Assembly (NCBI GenBank): GCA_930367205.1
Contig: OV884015.1
Span: forward strand, 3,596,001 to 3,660,000
DNA from: Acanthosoma haemorrhoidale
Taxonomy: Eukaryota; Arthropoda; Insecta; Hemiptera; Acanthosomatidae
Reading direction: 5' to 3'
Length of the DNA stretch: 64,000 nt
The notes below the pieces were generated by a model, which was given only the letters and a program-made list of their open reading frames with translations, made no database searches and was not told the DNA's origin. The position numbers and the translations under genes were made by a program. Shown here in pieces: positions 35,801 through 49,362 of this stretch (within the stretch, counting starts at the first letter, position 1; each line of letters starts with the position of its first letter).

Positions 35801-38800
35801 ATTTCTGGGTTTCTCTATTTAAAAAAAAGAAAGGAAAATAATAATTTAATTAATATATAGGTAAGAAAATTAATATTTTCTGTTTATTCAATAGTTAAGG
35901 TAAAAAAAAAAAAAATCCTGAAATAATAAATTAAAACAACATATTCTGAAAATAAAACTATCATACTTTTTTTTAATTTTTATAAAATACTCCATGAGCA
36001 TGTGAGGTTATCAGTTATATTAACCTAGTTACAACAAATATTATAAGTAATTAATGGCAAGTGTGTTTTTAATGACATATAAGACCTGGGTTGGCTTAAC
36101 TGTCGATTCACCATCCACCTCTCCTCTCTCTCAAGTCCTCAACCCACAACTGGCATTTACAGACCACTCGTTCTTCGTTTATTAAACAAAAGCAGATGTG
36201 AGCTAGAATGGCCAATTCACGGACTGACAACACTAGCCGCAGACTAAGCTGATTATTAATAAGCCTCATAACTGGCCCGCTAAGGTTTTAGTTATTGGCT
36301 TCTTCACAGGAATCCAGGAAACTTGACAGTTCTTCTGGATTTACTATTTGTAACACACAGGTGATCCTCAGAATCTCAGACCTCACTAATTAAATCATAT
36401 TTATAACAATTTAAACAGTGTGAACTCATAAAAAAGAAATAGACAATTTTAACTTAATGTTGGAAGGGAGAAAAAATGTATAGCAATCATAAACAATGTT
36501 AACAGCTATTGCCATAGTAGCCATTGAGGCTAGTTTGTAACAAAACTTTAATGTCCTTAATATTACTCACAGGTAACAAAAAGCAAGGACTTAAAATGGG
36601 GTTTTGTAGCGAATACTTTTATATTATAAATAACTTACATCCATGAGCTCCTGCATTTGCGGGTTGGACATGAACAGAGACCTGAGGTTGTTTGGATCAG
36701 ACATCAACTGTTGAACGAAAGGATTGGCCATCATCTGCCTGATGGTTTCTGGATTGGACAGTACTTCTCGCTGCATCCTTTGCTGCAACTCCATAAGATT
36801 TAAGGATCCCATCCCACCGAGCCCTGGGAGTCCACCCATCATCGAGTTGAGCCCTCCGCCTGTGGCTGAAGGTGTGCCTAAATAAAAGATAAGTGTTGAT
36901 GAGCTAAGATATACATACTAGGTCAAATAAGAGACCACGTGCATTGGTAAATGTTAAAATGACAGCCTAAAATTTACCCTGTTAGTACAACATTGACCAA
37001 CAGTGGAAAAATCACCTCGGTATTGCTGCTTCCATGAAATATTTTGTAAAGAATTTTATTTTTAATATGATTTTTTAAGTTGATACCAACAATTATAATA
37101 GTGATATTTAATAATTATCATACGACACATTTTAATAATTCTGTGCTCAGATGGAAAAATGTTATAAGTCACTTTTCCTGACAATGAAATTTTTTCATAT
37201 TCCAGGGTCTATAAGTACTATAGTGTTTTGAAAAATCACAGAGTTGTTTTACACGAGTTAACGTATTACCAATGATAGTTGCCTGCCTAATAATATTTAT
37301 AGTCAACTTTTAATGGCACTTATACACTCTGGAAGGTAAAAAATCTCTTTGTTAGGAAAAGTAACTTATAACATTTTGCCATCTGAGCACAGAATTATTA
37401 GTGGAACAAAGAAACAATACCATAGCCAGGTCTTGGATCCTTCTGGCTTCTGTGCAGATAGCTACTCCTGTCAAGCCTTCCCAATGATACCATCTTTGTC
37501 ATTGTGACTGTACGTATATGTGAAAAGTAGGGCATATTGTTCAGTCCAACATCGATATTACATTTGACATAAGACATGTTTCAGCTTGTCCATGACAAGG
37601 ATTGGAGTAGGCATGAACTAAATAAGGTATGAGACATGACATTTAAAATCTGGTTCTAAAGGTGTCAATTGAAGCTTCCTATAAGAGCTAGTTAGCCGTC
37701 ATTAAGACTAGGGGCCTGGGAGAGGGAAGCGTTAGGTCCCACATCAGGGCAGTTCCAAGTCCACGGAACCCTTCTTGTTAATTGAACGATTTTAGAGAAA
37801 ATTGAATAATTAAAAATATACTCTTTAGTGATGCTCCTTTTTGCTAATTAACCCTGAAAACATTCCAAATTGGATCATGACATGTGACCTAAATAAAGTC
37901 ATTTTTGGTCCTGTTTGACCCCTGTGCATTGCATTTTTGGTTTGAATCAACTTTAAGAAATTAAGTTCTGTCTGTACTTAACCATTTCATTAATGAAACA
38001 ATTTTTACAAAAAAATATCGTTTATTAACTTGGGTCTATTTATTATTACTACTTTGAATTATACTTGATTCGTGAGCCAGGTACTATTCTAGAAACATGA
38101 CCAACCATACTCTTTAAATAAGTAAAAATTTTAAAGAAAATCTATTATTATTGATAAGGAAGCATATAACATTAAATTAACAAACATTTATGTATACTTC
38201 AAGATAATAATAGCACATCTCTTGTTTTGGTTAATAAAATTAAGTTAGCAATTACTCAGCAAACATTCATCATTTTTATGTTCCCGAACTTGGTAAAACA
38301 TGTTCACTAATCCTAAATCTGAATTTAAGTTACTACCTCTAAGACTATCACGATAATTTAGTTATACTAATTGAGCCTAGTATTAGTCTAACGGCAAAAC
38401 TGCGACGTCAAAGACCAAAGGGAGATACACGACTGAGGACCTTTATAAGGTTTTAGTTGTCGACGAGCCTTCAATGAGTACATTTTACCCATAACAGATC
38501 AAAATTATTGTAAAAGAAAAGCAGTCTGAGAATCAGTAAATGTTACAACAAAATATATACTTTGGTTATTGTTAATGTTATAGTGTTCTGTCAAACAGTC
38601 AAATAAAAATTTGATTTCCATTTCCCCTAATTACAAAGAATATAAAATGTAAACATTGAAACATATTATTTGGATTTTGTTTTCATGGATCAAATTTTTG
38701 ATTTTAAAGAAGACTATGATGCAGTCGTTATTTAATTTATTTTATATTTGTTTAGCTTTTAAGAGCATCGATATATTAAATATTTAAGATATATGAATAA

Positions 38801-41170
38801 TTATTAGCTATGGAATATAATTCCACTGGTGTGTATTTAATAACTAACGGTTTTTTGATTTTTTTACTGACCATTTTCATTGAAATAATTACAGGCAATC
38901 AATACATAGTATTTTAAGCTAAGCTTAGGGCTTTCAGTTTTTAAAGTCTTGTTACTTTTTGGAAGCAAAAAGGGTCATTAGCCAAAACCTCTTAATTTGT
39001 CACTTTAATAATTCCCACTCTACACAAAACTCTAATTGGTTTTTCGAGGAGATCAGGGGGCCACCTCCACTTTGCGCGTTGCCGAGGATAATATATGATA
39101 AGAGATGAGATAATATAAGATATAGAGGATAAGTACATGTAGAATGGATTAGGATGGCCAGGGAGGCAGGAATGGAGTACTTGTAGCAGGAGGTGACTAG
39201 ATCATGAATGAATGGAATGTTGAGGTCAGTGTGAAGGGTACAATTGATTGCCCATCTTCCGGAGGATTCTGGATTGCAGGGATTGGATGCGAAGTATAAT
39301 AGGGGGCTTGGCACTGCCTCTGACTTCCAGGACCAGATAGGCTGGAATACCATTGTGTAAATCAGTAAATAATTTAAGAGAAAAAATGGTGATAGGGCAG
39401 AGATTCTAATTTCAATGTAATTTTCTACATACCTAAGCTATCTTTAATCTCAAGAAAAAAACAAATTTTAAAAAATCAACTAGGTTTTTTGTCAGATTAG
39501 ATAACTGAATCAGCTATTTTTCCAAACAATTTTTTTTTTCTTTTTACTGATTGCAGTACAAAGTTCTGTTTTGAAGACATGCCACTAATTTTAACTCATC
39601 ATAAATACAACAGCAACTCGCTAAGTTTAAATAGTTCCAGAAACACTGTATTATCCGATACATTGTGCTAAAGTAGTTCTTAAACTAAGGAGGATAAGTT
39701 GTTTTTTTTAATCTGGTTGAGTTATTGATAATTGGTGCTGTGATGTCTAACTAATGACAAAAAATAAATAAAAAATGAGCTCGGTGAGTGTTCACATGAA
39801 CTCTTCCCTTGAGAAATGTAAATCAAGTTATGTTGCGAGTATTGGATAAATGTAGGCTTTCCAAAAAAACATTTATTACAGCCTAATGAGAACTCAACTC
39901 AGAGCAATTTGATATAATGATGTAGCTCTATACATGAAATGTAAAGGTTATGTTTTGTTACTGCACTGTCCCATTAATTCTTAATCACTTATCAAAGGCA
40001 AAAATACACTGAGGACTAAGACCAACAAAAATTTAAAACTTATTTCAAAGTTGAATGAGTATTTGATTCTAGCTCATGGCATCTGTCAATCAAAATGATG
40101 TCACAGTAATTTCTTTTAGACTGTCCTTACATGGTACAATTTCAAAATGGCAATAAAATTTACAGTTGTTAACATATTAATCCTCCATAACTAAGTAATG
40201 TATTAAATTATATACAAACTGATAAGAAACCTATTTAGAATAAAATATTTCTCGACTAATAATAAGCAAGATTATTTACTTACTCTGTTGTTGCGGTTCC
40301 TGCTGCTGGCGCTGTTGAGAAGCAGTTTGGTTGTTTGGCGCTTGGGTACTGGATCGGACAACCAAGTGTACAACCACCCCATCTTTGACATTATGTTGTA
40401 CCAGAGTTTCACTATCTTTCATAATTTTACCGGCAAATATCAAACATATTTGCGGAATTTCAGCATTGAACTCCTTTGATATAACTTCTTTAAACTGGAA
40501 ACATAACAACCAAAGTAAAGATTAATGAGAATAACTTTATTTAAAATAGATCAATTTTTATAAAACTACTATGTATTTTGATGTCAATATAACTAAATTA
40601 ATATTTTGTGCTTCTTTAATTGATTGAGAACAAAGTGTAGATATATTTTAGAGGTTCATTAAATCAGTGGCATTTGTGATGACTGTGCAATGTAACATTG
40701 ACTAATGGGATTTGAATTACAACTTAACAGTCAAATTAACAAACCATACCACAATTAAGGAATGATAAGGATAAATTTGAAATGTGATGAGTTTTTAATT
40801 CTGAAGACCGTGAAAGAACATGAGATATCATGTCAACAGCCCCTGATGACTACTGATAACAGAAAAAAGTTTTAAAATAATATTTGAGGAATAAATAAAA
40901 ACACGGAGATGGCGAAAATAGCTAAGATATTCATTTATGCAAGGAATAAAGAAAAGTCATCGATGATATAGTGACGGTAACATGTTCTAGACGGTTCGGC
41001 AATCGGTATCAGTGGGCCTACAATTTAACCCACTAAATAATGCCTTCATTATAGAATTTATTACATACATCTTTGATAGAGGTGTCCTCTTCGACTAGCA
41101 AAGTTTTCTTTTCTTTAGTAGTTTTGACTGTAATGCTAATTTTCTTCTTAGATTCTTGTCCTTCTGCCAT
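32822..41170 (-). CDS. Ubqn: ubiquilin, 9 exons
   Basis: Exons in transcript order: 41170-41069, 40494-40284, 36877-36639, 35814-35676, 35116-35003, 34924-34581, 34425-34271, 33662-33385, 32901-32822 (TAA). They join in phase to 553 aa, close to insect ubiquilins. Ubiquilins shuttle ubiquitinated and misfolded membrane proteins to the proteasome. Residues ~10-90 form the ubiquitin-like domain ([15 protein letters not shown], then [28 protein letters not shown]). A Gln-rich linker follows. STI1-type Met/Asn/Pro-rich repeats occupy ~125-230 ([20 protein letters not shown]) and ~335-430 ([20 protein letters not shown]), separated by a Gly/Thr/Ser-rich linker. The C-terminal ~45 residues are a UBA domain ([20 protein letters not shown] to [17 protein letters not shown]). 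Intron 2 (36878-40283) holds a MITE and a LINE fragment. No defect seen. Confidence 0.96.
37133..37400. mobile_element. MITE with ~48-bp TIRs in ubiquilin intron 2
   Basis: The left end TAATAATTCTGTGCTCAGAT matches the reverse complement of the right end, with similarity running about 48 bp to AAGT(C/T)ACTTTTCCT. The terminal TA may itself be the target duplication, placing the element at about 37135-37398. It is 268 bp and non-coding, spliced out with the intron. Confidence 0.87.
39000..39365 (-). mobile_element. jockey-like LINE, 3' end of reverse transcriptase ORF
   Basis: Minus-strand translation with frame slips gives blocks typical of the C-terminus of jockey-type reverse transcriptases: [11 protein letters not shown], then WGSAKPP-like, NAPWYVSN-like, [14 protein letters not shown], and LPGHPNPLV-like sequences. 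The frame at 39000-39353 covers part of it. It lies antisense to nothing, within ubiquilin intron 2 and in the same orientation as the host gene. A 5'-truncated, decayed insertion is inferred. Confidence 0.75.
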
Positions 41171-42497
41171 CTTGCCTGCACCAATGACTTGTTAGCTCTG
41201 ATTGTTAGAGCAGCAACTCAGTTTAGCAACCATACCAATAATTAACGGGCTGAGAGAATATTTTTAAATTAAGCCACTTTATCTTATACACATTCCGTTA
41301 TTTTATTTGGAATCTCCGTTTAGCCATGATTGAATTAATTTTCGTTTCACTTGTTTAATTTCCCAGTATTATATCAAATGAAATATAATTTACACTTCCA
41401 TGACAAACGGCTTCGTTTTAAGTATAACCCTTGTTGACTTAATTAAAAAAACACAAACAAATATTTAAAAAAGACAAATATAATTTGTAAATATGACTAC
41501 ATTTTTTTAACTATCTGTAAAAAGTGAGTGAGTGCCCCTCCCCTCACTTTTTGAAGTGCAAATGAAATATTTCATCATCGCAATAAAAAAAAACGCAGTA
41601 CAATGCAAGGAATGCTTGGATTATTAGACATCCGCATTTTATTCTTTTTTAAAAAATTGTTACCACTGTTTTTTTTTTTACAATATCAAGGAAATTCACG
41701 AAACAATAAAACACCATCAAATAATAACAATCAGCGGTTTTTATTGAAAATAAATATACTTTTTTTTTTATTCTCATACTTCTCCTTTTTCATCTTCGTA
41801 ATCTACTTCTTCTTCCCCTCGCCTTGTTCTTGTCCAGGTGCAGTCAAAAAAATGCTTTGGCCTGAGAATACTGGTGCACAATCTTCACATTTAGTCTTAA
41901 AATTGATATCACTGAATCCGAATCAACGAGAAAACTATCCAACAGAATTCAGTTGTGGTTGTGATTCAACTCTCCCTTTTCCTAGTGTGTAAGTTTAAAA
42001 ACATTAATGGCACGTTTCTTGAGCATCTTCAAAGAGTTGCACAATCGGGACTATTCCTTGTTTAAGTAACAATCACATAAGGCAACATAGAACTGTGGGG
42101 ATTCTTTGACATGTCTTGCCGTCTTTATTACAGCCACAAAAAATGGCCTACAATATGACATAAAAGGGCTTTATTATCAGGAAGTTTATACCAGTGTTGC
42201 CATAATTGTGCACACTTTGGCCTTCTTTTATCTGCTCCACAATGAGTCCCTATTCTTTGTTTTAAGTCAACTTATGATTTCTGTTTTTCATTCATCAAAA
42301 AGTCGTTTATGATGATAATATCCCAAACTCCACTGCTGAAAATCACAATGTATGAGGCAATTGAATGTTCTGATCACATAGTGGAGCGAGGGGGGGGGGA
42401 TTCGAACGATCGAATAGTACTACTCATTTTCCCCCTCTTGACTGTGTTTTCCAAATTGTTCCAAATATTTGGCTGCAACTTTCAACATGCATCAACG
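41171..42497. other. ubiquilin upstream region and spacer
   Basis: The ubiquilin start codon is at 41170, and its promoter and 5' UTR should lie just to the right (about 41171-41350). No clear TATA box or initiator was picked out. A low-complexity open frame at 41603-41992 (Phe- and Asn-rich, from T/A runs) shows no domain. A run of nine G lies at about 42390. No gene was recognised. Confidence 0.4.
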
Positions 42498-43000
42498 GTC
42501 AAAAGTTTAGGACCACGTTCCTGGCTATTTACATTAAATCTACCTTAAAATCATTTGAATTCTCAGTTGCGTTACATAGAGTACCTTACAGCATCTTGTA
42601 TTTATATTCAATTTTGTTAGTCAAAGGGAAGAATAACTATGAGCTCGGTTAGGACGTCCAAGAATAACATTTACCCAAGAGGATTAACGTGCAATTTTAA
42701 AAATCAAGAGAATAGAAGACTAACTAGTCCTCAGATTCGAGTTGAGGTGAACACCGTTACCAAAAATCTGTTTATGTTTCAACAGTATTGAATAGTCCCA
42801 GGGAGGCCAACTTGTTGGGACGTGTCGGTACTCTGAAACCACTTGTACCTCCTGCTAAAAAGAAGAAAAGGTTTCGGTGGGCACTTGCTTATAAGGATTT
42901 TACAATGGAGGGATAGAAAACATTATTCGGGCCAGACGAATCAAAGTTTCAAGTCTATAGATCTAATCGCAGGATTATGGTTCGTCCCTCAACGTCAGGA
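42498..43000 (+). mobile_element. Tc1-like transposon relic
   Basis: Near 42498, GGTCAAAAGTTTAGGACCAC resembles Tc1 terminal sequence. From about 42626, frame-shifted transposase blocks follow in order: ELGRTSKNN, ENRRLTSPQIRVEVN (paired-like DNA-binding domain), then ATLKPLVPPAKKKKRFRWAL-like, and FGPDESKFQVYRSNRRIMVR (first catalytic D of DDE with the DESKF motif). Stops and frameshifts occur and the C-terminal half is missing. It is a decayed 5' fragment. Confidence 0.75.
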
Positions 43001-43424
43001 AAGTTTATAACTCATGCATAATTAATATATAATAAAAATAATTCTGTGCTATTATGCAATATGTCTAGCTTAAAACAAAACAAAAACTAACCCTATCGCA
43101 TTCAAAAGCAGTTGCTATTTATTGGCATTATACGTAGAAATTTGTAACCACGGCCACAGCTGCTTCATATAAATATATTTAAAAGAAATTGTCATTAATC
43201 TGTTTTTATATTGTTTTTCTAGCTGTAGTCGATTAAATCCCCAACATATTCATAATCAGTACGCCTAGATCTTTAATTTAATATCAATGAATGATAGATG
43301 ATGATGATGAATGCTAGGATTTTTTTTCTTTAATCACACAGTAATTAACTGATTGATGATGTATACTAGCTTTATATGATTAATTGTATTTAAAGCTTAC
43401 AGTTTAAAAAAAGTACGGGGTTGC

Positions 43425-43610
43425 TGAAGTGGGGGCAGCTCTTATAACCCAGAGGACTAGGCATTGGAGTTCGAGTCCCAATCTTTCTAGTAATTTTTTC
43501 TTTGGCTGTTAATTATTTTATAGTTGTAAATAATAGCGGGATCAATATGGGATGTGCTTCATTCAGCCTCGTGAGGATAAATGAGTATCTAGTTGAATAA
43601 ATAAGTTGGA
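43425..43610 (+). repeat. tRNA-derived SINE-like sequence
   Basis: An anticodon/A-box-like stretch (CAGAGGACTAGGCATTGG, about 43452) and a good B-box (GAGTTCGAGTCCC, about 43469) are followed by CAGCCTCGTGAGGATAAATGAG, shared with the copy near 7814, and a short A/T-rich tail. This fits a tRNA-SINE. It does not fold as an intact tRNA. Confidence 0.5.
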
Positions 43611-46600
43611 AATCCGGTGACGAAAAGAGAATCTAAGGTTGGAAGGTTAGACCAACAAGCATGGTGCCACCAGCCAACTACGTTGACAACCCTTGGTCGG
43701 CCCTACCTCTTTCTGATAAATTGTGAAGCAGAAGCAATTCTATTAACTAAAAATATATTAAAGGCCTAAATTCATTTAAGAAATACTGAACTTAAAGGTT
43801 CTCGGACTGTTAAGTAAGTGTAATTTTCGATAAAGCCTTATCCATTACACCTCACGCCAATTCTATTAGAGCAAAAGGCAAGGCTGGCATCTCATTGCTG
43901 TTTCCATTCCTTCAAAAAGCAATTGTTTATAAAAGGATTGCTAGACCTCTATTAACCTATACACCGCCTTCCTAAAATATCACCAGTCCTAGTTACTTAT
44001 AAGAATAATACTACCATCTCCAGACAACATAATACCAGTGACATTGACTTTATTTGTAAAGTAGTAAAAGAAAGCACTCTAATGTTTTTTGAAAGTTGAA
44101 AGTGTAGCAGTAATAAGTATTGTGCATAATGAACCAACTAGGAAAAATATACACAAAGACATTCATTTTATTTTTAAGAGCTAATAGAAATGAGTCTTTT
44201 AGCTGTAGGATTTTTTTTCTTTTCTGTTAGTCTACATATTAATAAGTCCATATTTAAGTCTTAATTTTAGTTTAGAGGCGCTCTAGCGCCTGGCAACAAT
44301 TTGTAAGGAGCCCATTTAGTGTAAAACGAAGTAAAGAATTCTAATAACCTGATTTAAAAAAAAAAAAAAATGTTTGCACCATGGATTTATGTTAATAAGA
44401 TAAATTATCCATTATAGCCATATTGAGAATAATATTACTAAATTTATTCAGATGCATTTATATGTTCAGCGAACTAAAACTTATAGTTTTCAGCATGCCC
44501 CCATACGATGCAAAACATAAAAAGAAAGTTAAATAAATCAGTGCTCAGTTGAATTTCATTTAAAATTCTTATTGTATATATTTTATTCATTTATTATAAC
44601 TTATGAGTATTGATTTTTATTTCAAACTTTGCTAATAATGAATAGATCAATAGTTTTCATAGAGTGATTAGCATTTTTTTTCATTGATATCTTGTTTGAA
44701 ATAAGATATTTAAAAAAAAAAAAAGGAAAATAAATAAAACGGTGTGAACATTGTGATAAACAGCAGGAAAGATTGTTATCAATGACGCTGGCTGATACTG
44801 TTTGAATTGTGTCAGCGTGAATGTTCTTTGTTTTGAACAGTCTTTGACACAATAACGGCTCCCAATTGTTATCTCCACTATTATGTATTCATGACATTAT
44901 TTTTTAAGTTTTTCTAGTCCTAGGGTGTAATTCGCCTGTGCGCTTATGTGTCTGAAAAATGTATAGTTGTCTTATTCAGGAACAATACACTACTATATGG
45001 TTGGAATACAATTAGAGCCTGTCAAAATTGTGCTCTGATGGATGGTTTGTGTTATCCTGTAGATAAGATATAATACTTCATTCCTAATTGCACACATAAA
45101 GAAAGGAGAGAAAGAAAATAAAGGACATTCTCTATAATGTCCCGTTCATTTCCATTGAACTCTTCAAACAAGGATGGCTCCGATGACTACAGCCTTTCTT
45201 TCTTACCTAAACCGTAAGTCATAACTTTTACTATGTACTTATCTAATGTCATTGCAACTAAATGAAGATCTTGCATATTCTATAGTGGTTATGGTAATCT
45301 CATTATGGTATGATGAAATGGTTCTGGTTTTGAATTCCTACAGTCAAAGCAAACTCTAATCGCAGCTATATAAATTCTAAGTGCTTTTCCTGACATTATT
45401 CCAGTCCTAGTTTGAGTTTAAGTGGGGTAAAATCCCAAATAACACAAACTTAAAATTTTGTACTCATCTGTATAGCAATCAACTAGTTTGGGTCATTAAG
45501 GCTATAAGTAACTGTAACTTGCCAATTCACCATGAATTAAACTGATTGATTGAGATTTCATTTCTTAACGATGAAATAGGTATATGCTACATAAAATTTG
45601 GACTATAACCACCAAATATTACTTTCTCAAGTTGGTTCTGATCTGTTCGATGCACCCAAGTAGGTTATTGTCAAATTGTGGGTTTTATAAAATTCAGAAA
45701 TCTAATATTGATAACAAACTAGCAATTAATGTGTACAATTTTGCTTCTCTCCCCTGAGATGCTATTTTTAATTTTCATTTCATTGACCCCTGTTTCTATA
45801 TTTAATTAAAAAAGTTCTTAAGGCAAGTGTTTCCTTATCTGTGACAAGGTAATCTGATTTTAAGGTTCATGGAACAGACAAGTACCTTACATTCATATTT
45901 TGTAATTGACAGTAATGTTATTTTTATCCGAAGAAAAAATATGACGATAGGGCCAGGGTTTGCAGCGCAGACTTCTTAATCTCCGACCAGTTGGTCTTTT
46001 CAACCAAGTTATCCTTATCGATCCATTGAACTAGTCCATTTCTGATCTTTAGCTGATTTTGTATAACCACTAGAGGGACAATCTTTTTAAGGAGACCACT
46101 GCTAGTATTTAGTAATAGATATTACTATTAGTTTATGCAGGATGTGGATATGATTGTGTCTTCCTGCAGATTGTTTTTATTTTTTAATGCTGCCTTTATT
46201 AAATATTTATATTTTGTCATTTTCATACACATTTTAAACTTAATTGTTATTATAGAAAATTTTTTGAATGACAAGTTTAATTTGTACCTAAATAATTACT
46301 AATAACTATTACTCTCCTTGTCTATATTGAGGTCATGTTATTTTTTTGCTCGTTTCCATTTATTTATAGTTTGTTCAACATGTAATAGACCATCCAAATT
46401 TTATTGCTATTATTATTTTTGAAAAGAAAAAAACATTCTTTAAAAATGTTTCCGATCCTTCTAATTTCAACAAATAAATGTTTGTTTGGTTATTTTAGCC
46501 TGAAGATCACCCTGATATATTTTAATGTTGTATTGACGACAAGGCTATTATTTAAGTTTTAATCTTTAGCTTATTTCTGTAATCTAGTCTCTTTCACTGA

Positions 46601-47579
46601 ACTTTAAGTTTATGACACGGGTGAGTATGAAGTCATGACAGGGATAAACTATCATTTCTCCTTATTTTCTATATGGACCACTCAATGAGCAAATCTACAT
46701 TTACAGTTATGAACCTACATTTATTTTAAATTTCTACATACAAAATTGAAAAATAATATTTGCTATGCATGTAGAATAATAAAAAAATGTAAATTACACT
46801 TATAATTATTATATCTCAGGAGGGTCCTTGACAACCAAACATGTACATAAAAAAAACAATACTTAAATGTTTTTGAGTTTTTCACAAATTTTCTGTTGAA
46901 TGCTTACCTTGCTCCATCCAAGTATTGTTTTTTTGAGATCTGGATATTACAAATACAATGCTGCCTCAATGGTCTCCTTTAGATTCTGCCAGTATACCAA
47001 TCTGATGTATGAGGTGACATGCGATGAAACGAGGTAATACAAAGAAATAAGAGGTATGAGGTCCCTCATGCCAAATACGTTTGACCATCCGCAAACTGCA
47101 CAAAGTGGTCATCAACACTTTTCTTCTCCAGCAATTATCAAAAACTGCTCTACACCATTAGTTATAAACAACTGAAGTCCTGACATTCCTCTCAGCTGTT
47201 CTTATTATTGACATACTGCCTCCTGTTACATTCACTTGTTTTGAATTTAAACTTTTTATAATTTATTTTATATAATAAAGTTCTCTTCTCTCTCGAATTA
47301 CTCTTGAAAAATAACAATACAATATATAATAAAACAAATAAATAAAATCAGTTAAAATAATAAATATAAATAAAACAAATAACTGGAAATGGTTATTGGG
47401 TAATGCTTAAAATTCAAGCACTTAAACCCCAAAGCATATTAAATATTATTAATCAGGAGGTCAATATCTTTAACTAGGTGAAAACATAATAGTTGAAGTA
47501 TTGAAAAAGAATCAATGTGTCCTAAAATGATAATTATAATAAAATCAAAACAGAAGTAAACTCGGAAGAGGAAAAGGCT

Positions 47580-47688
47580 GGGAGCCTCCTTATATTTGAG
47601 CTTAACTGCCCCACATCCTTAGCAGTGGTGGATGAAGGAAGCAGTCCTTGAAAATTATGACATGCGCATTAGCCAGCTGACAATATAC
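47580..47688 (-). repeat. 110-bp direct repeat, copy 1
   Basis: The segment from GGGAGCCTCC to CTGACAATATAC is repeated in the same orientation at 49256-49362 with about ten differences. The minus-strand frame CQLANAHVIIFKDCFLHPPL suggests a piece of a transposon. Both copies probably come from one interspersed family. Confidence 0.85.
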
Positions 47689-48391
47689 AACAATATATTT
47701 TCTCAACCCTAGATTGCTAGCGCTAACAAAGCAACAACTATTATCACAACAAGGCTTAGATATATGATCATGTACACTAAGAAATCTTAACTTCAAGGAT
47801 CTATGAAGAATTGTAGTTTCACTTGGGAATTGCTATTTCCCATGATAACAAGTTTCAAAAGTTTGTGGAACAATTTTCCCTGTTTGCTTTTCTTGGAACA
47901 TTGTGTCCATCAAACCGCTCATGTTTTCCGACTAGAATGGAATAGACAATTTTTTTTAGTCCGGGACAAAGTCCCCTATGAATAACTATAAGGTTCAGAT
48001 GACAAATTCACATTTGACAAATAAAAAGAACTATTGAATTATAAAAAAAAAAATGACAATGTAAAATAAAGTATAAATCTGTATAAGAAAAGGTAATAAT
48101 AATAATTATGAAATACAATAAAAGATTTTTTAACTGCTTTTAGTAAACAAAGTCATAGATGGATCAACATATAAGAAACAAAAACAAAAATATGCAGAAG
48201 TCTGTACAGAACAATACGACATTAAATGAAAACAATTAAATTAATAAAAAAACAAAACAAAAAAAGCAATGTACAAGCTAAATTTTCAATAGTAAAACCA
48301 AGTAAGATAGCAGCCAAACATCTATGTATAAATAGTAAACAATAAGGTACAAATAAATGTACGAATAGTTCCCAGACTAGCAAGCATGTGT

Positions 48392-48745
48392 CTAGTTGGC
48401 GAGTTGTTGGAATACTAATAATGGAATAAAGTTTCGTAAGGATGAAGCAAGGTGGATATTAGGAGGTATAGTTCCAGAGGGTAGTAGAGCGAGCAAGGAA
48501 GGAATGATCGTATGCTGCAGTTTCTTGAGGAGAGTATAAATGCCAGAGAGATGGAATCTTGTGTTCCAGTTGTAGACTGAGGATTTGAACTGTAGAATAT
48601 TGTATTTGTAAGAGGGGTGTAGGAAATAAAGAAACCATCTCCATATCATTTTGCATTTGACAGACCAGTGAAGATTCTGATTTAAACATTTGTGTGCTAG
48701 GTCTCGAAGTAGTTTACTTAGAGATAAAAAGATAATCCACATATA
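48392..48745 (-). mobile_element. LINE 3'-end fragment
   Basis: Minus-strand translation across frames contains blocks such as YNWNTRFHL, then AYDHSFLARSTTLWN. The latter matches the SFLPRTIRLWNSLP-type motif that closes many CR1/jockey/L2 reverse transcriptase ORFs. The frames are broken. The family cannot be decided. Confidence 0.5.
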
Positions 48746-49255
48746 GAGAACTGAAATAAGGTTCAGGATATGAAATCACACCCCTTATATTAACTCGGGT
48801 TCGGACCTATCATATTAGGTTGCAGATTTTTCTAATTTCCTATAATTTATAGTTGGGATTTAATAGTTAGCCATGAACATAGATTTTAAATTTGGATGAC
48901 CACTTCTTTAAATCTAATATGTAACCTGATATGAATGGATATATTTGTTGGGGATCAGCTTAAGTTAACGTAAGAAAAATGTTTTAATTCAAGGACAAAG
49001 TTTGAACACTATATATATATATATGCATCAGGTACCTTATATGTGATGGATATAAGACTTGAACAATTTCATTCCGTCAATAAGTGTTTTACCGTTCACA
49101 TGTTACTTCCATCTCTAGACCATAATCTGTAAGAACCTGTTTCAAACATATATGTTATGTCGAAACTTCCTACTTAAGCTGATTTGAAATAAATACATTT
49201 ACATAAATCTATATATTTTACATTATTAGCAAAAGAAAAAATTTGACAAGGTTGT

Positions 49256-49362
49256 GGGCCTCCTTATATTTTAGCTTACCTGCCCCACATCCTTAGCAGT
49301 GGCGGAAGAAGGAAGCAGTCCTTGAAAATTATGACATGTGCATTAGCCAGCTGACAATATAC
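49256..49362 (-). repeat. 110-bp direct repeat, copy 2
   Basis: Same orientation as 47580-47688 and 1.67 kb away. The flanks do not match, so it is either a dispersed element or an old local duplication. Confidence 0.85.

Noticed and set aside
41603..41992. 129-codon + frame upstream of ubiquilin
   Set aside because: Mostly Phe/Leu/Asn from T- and A-runs, with no domain and low complexity.
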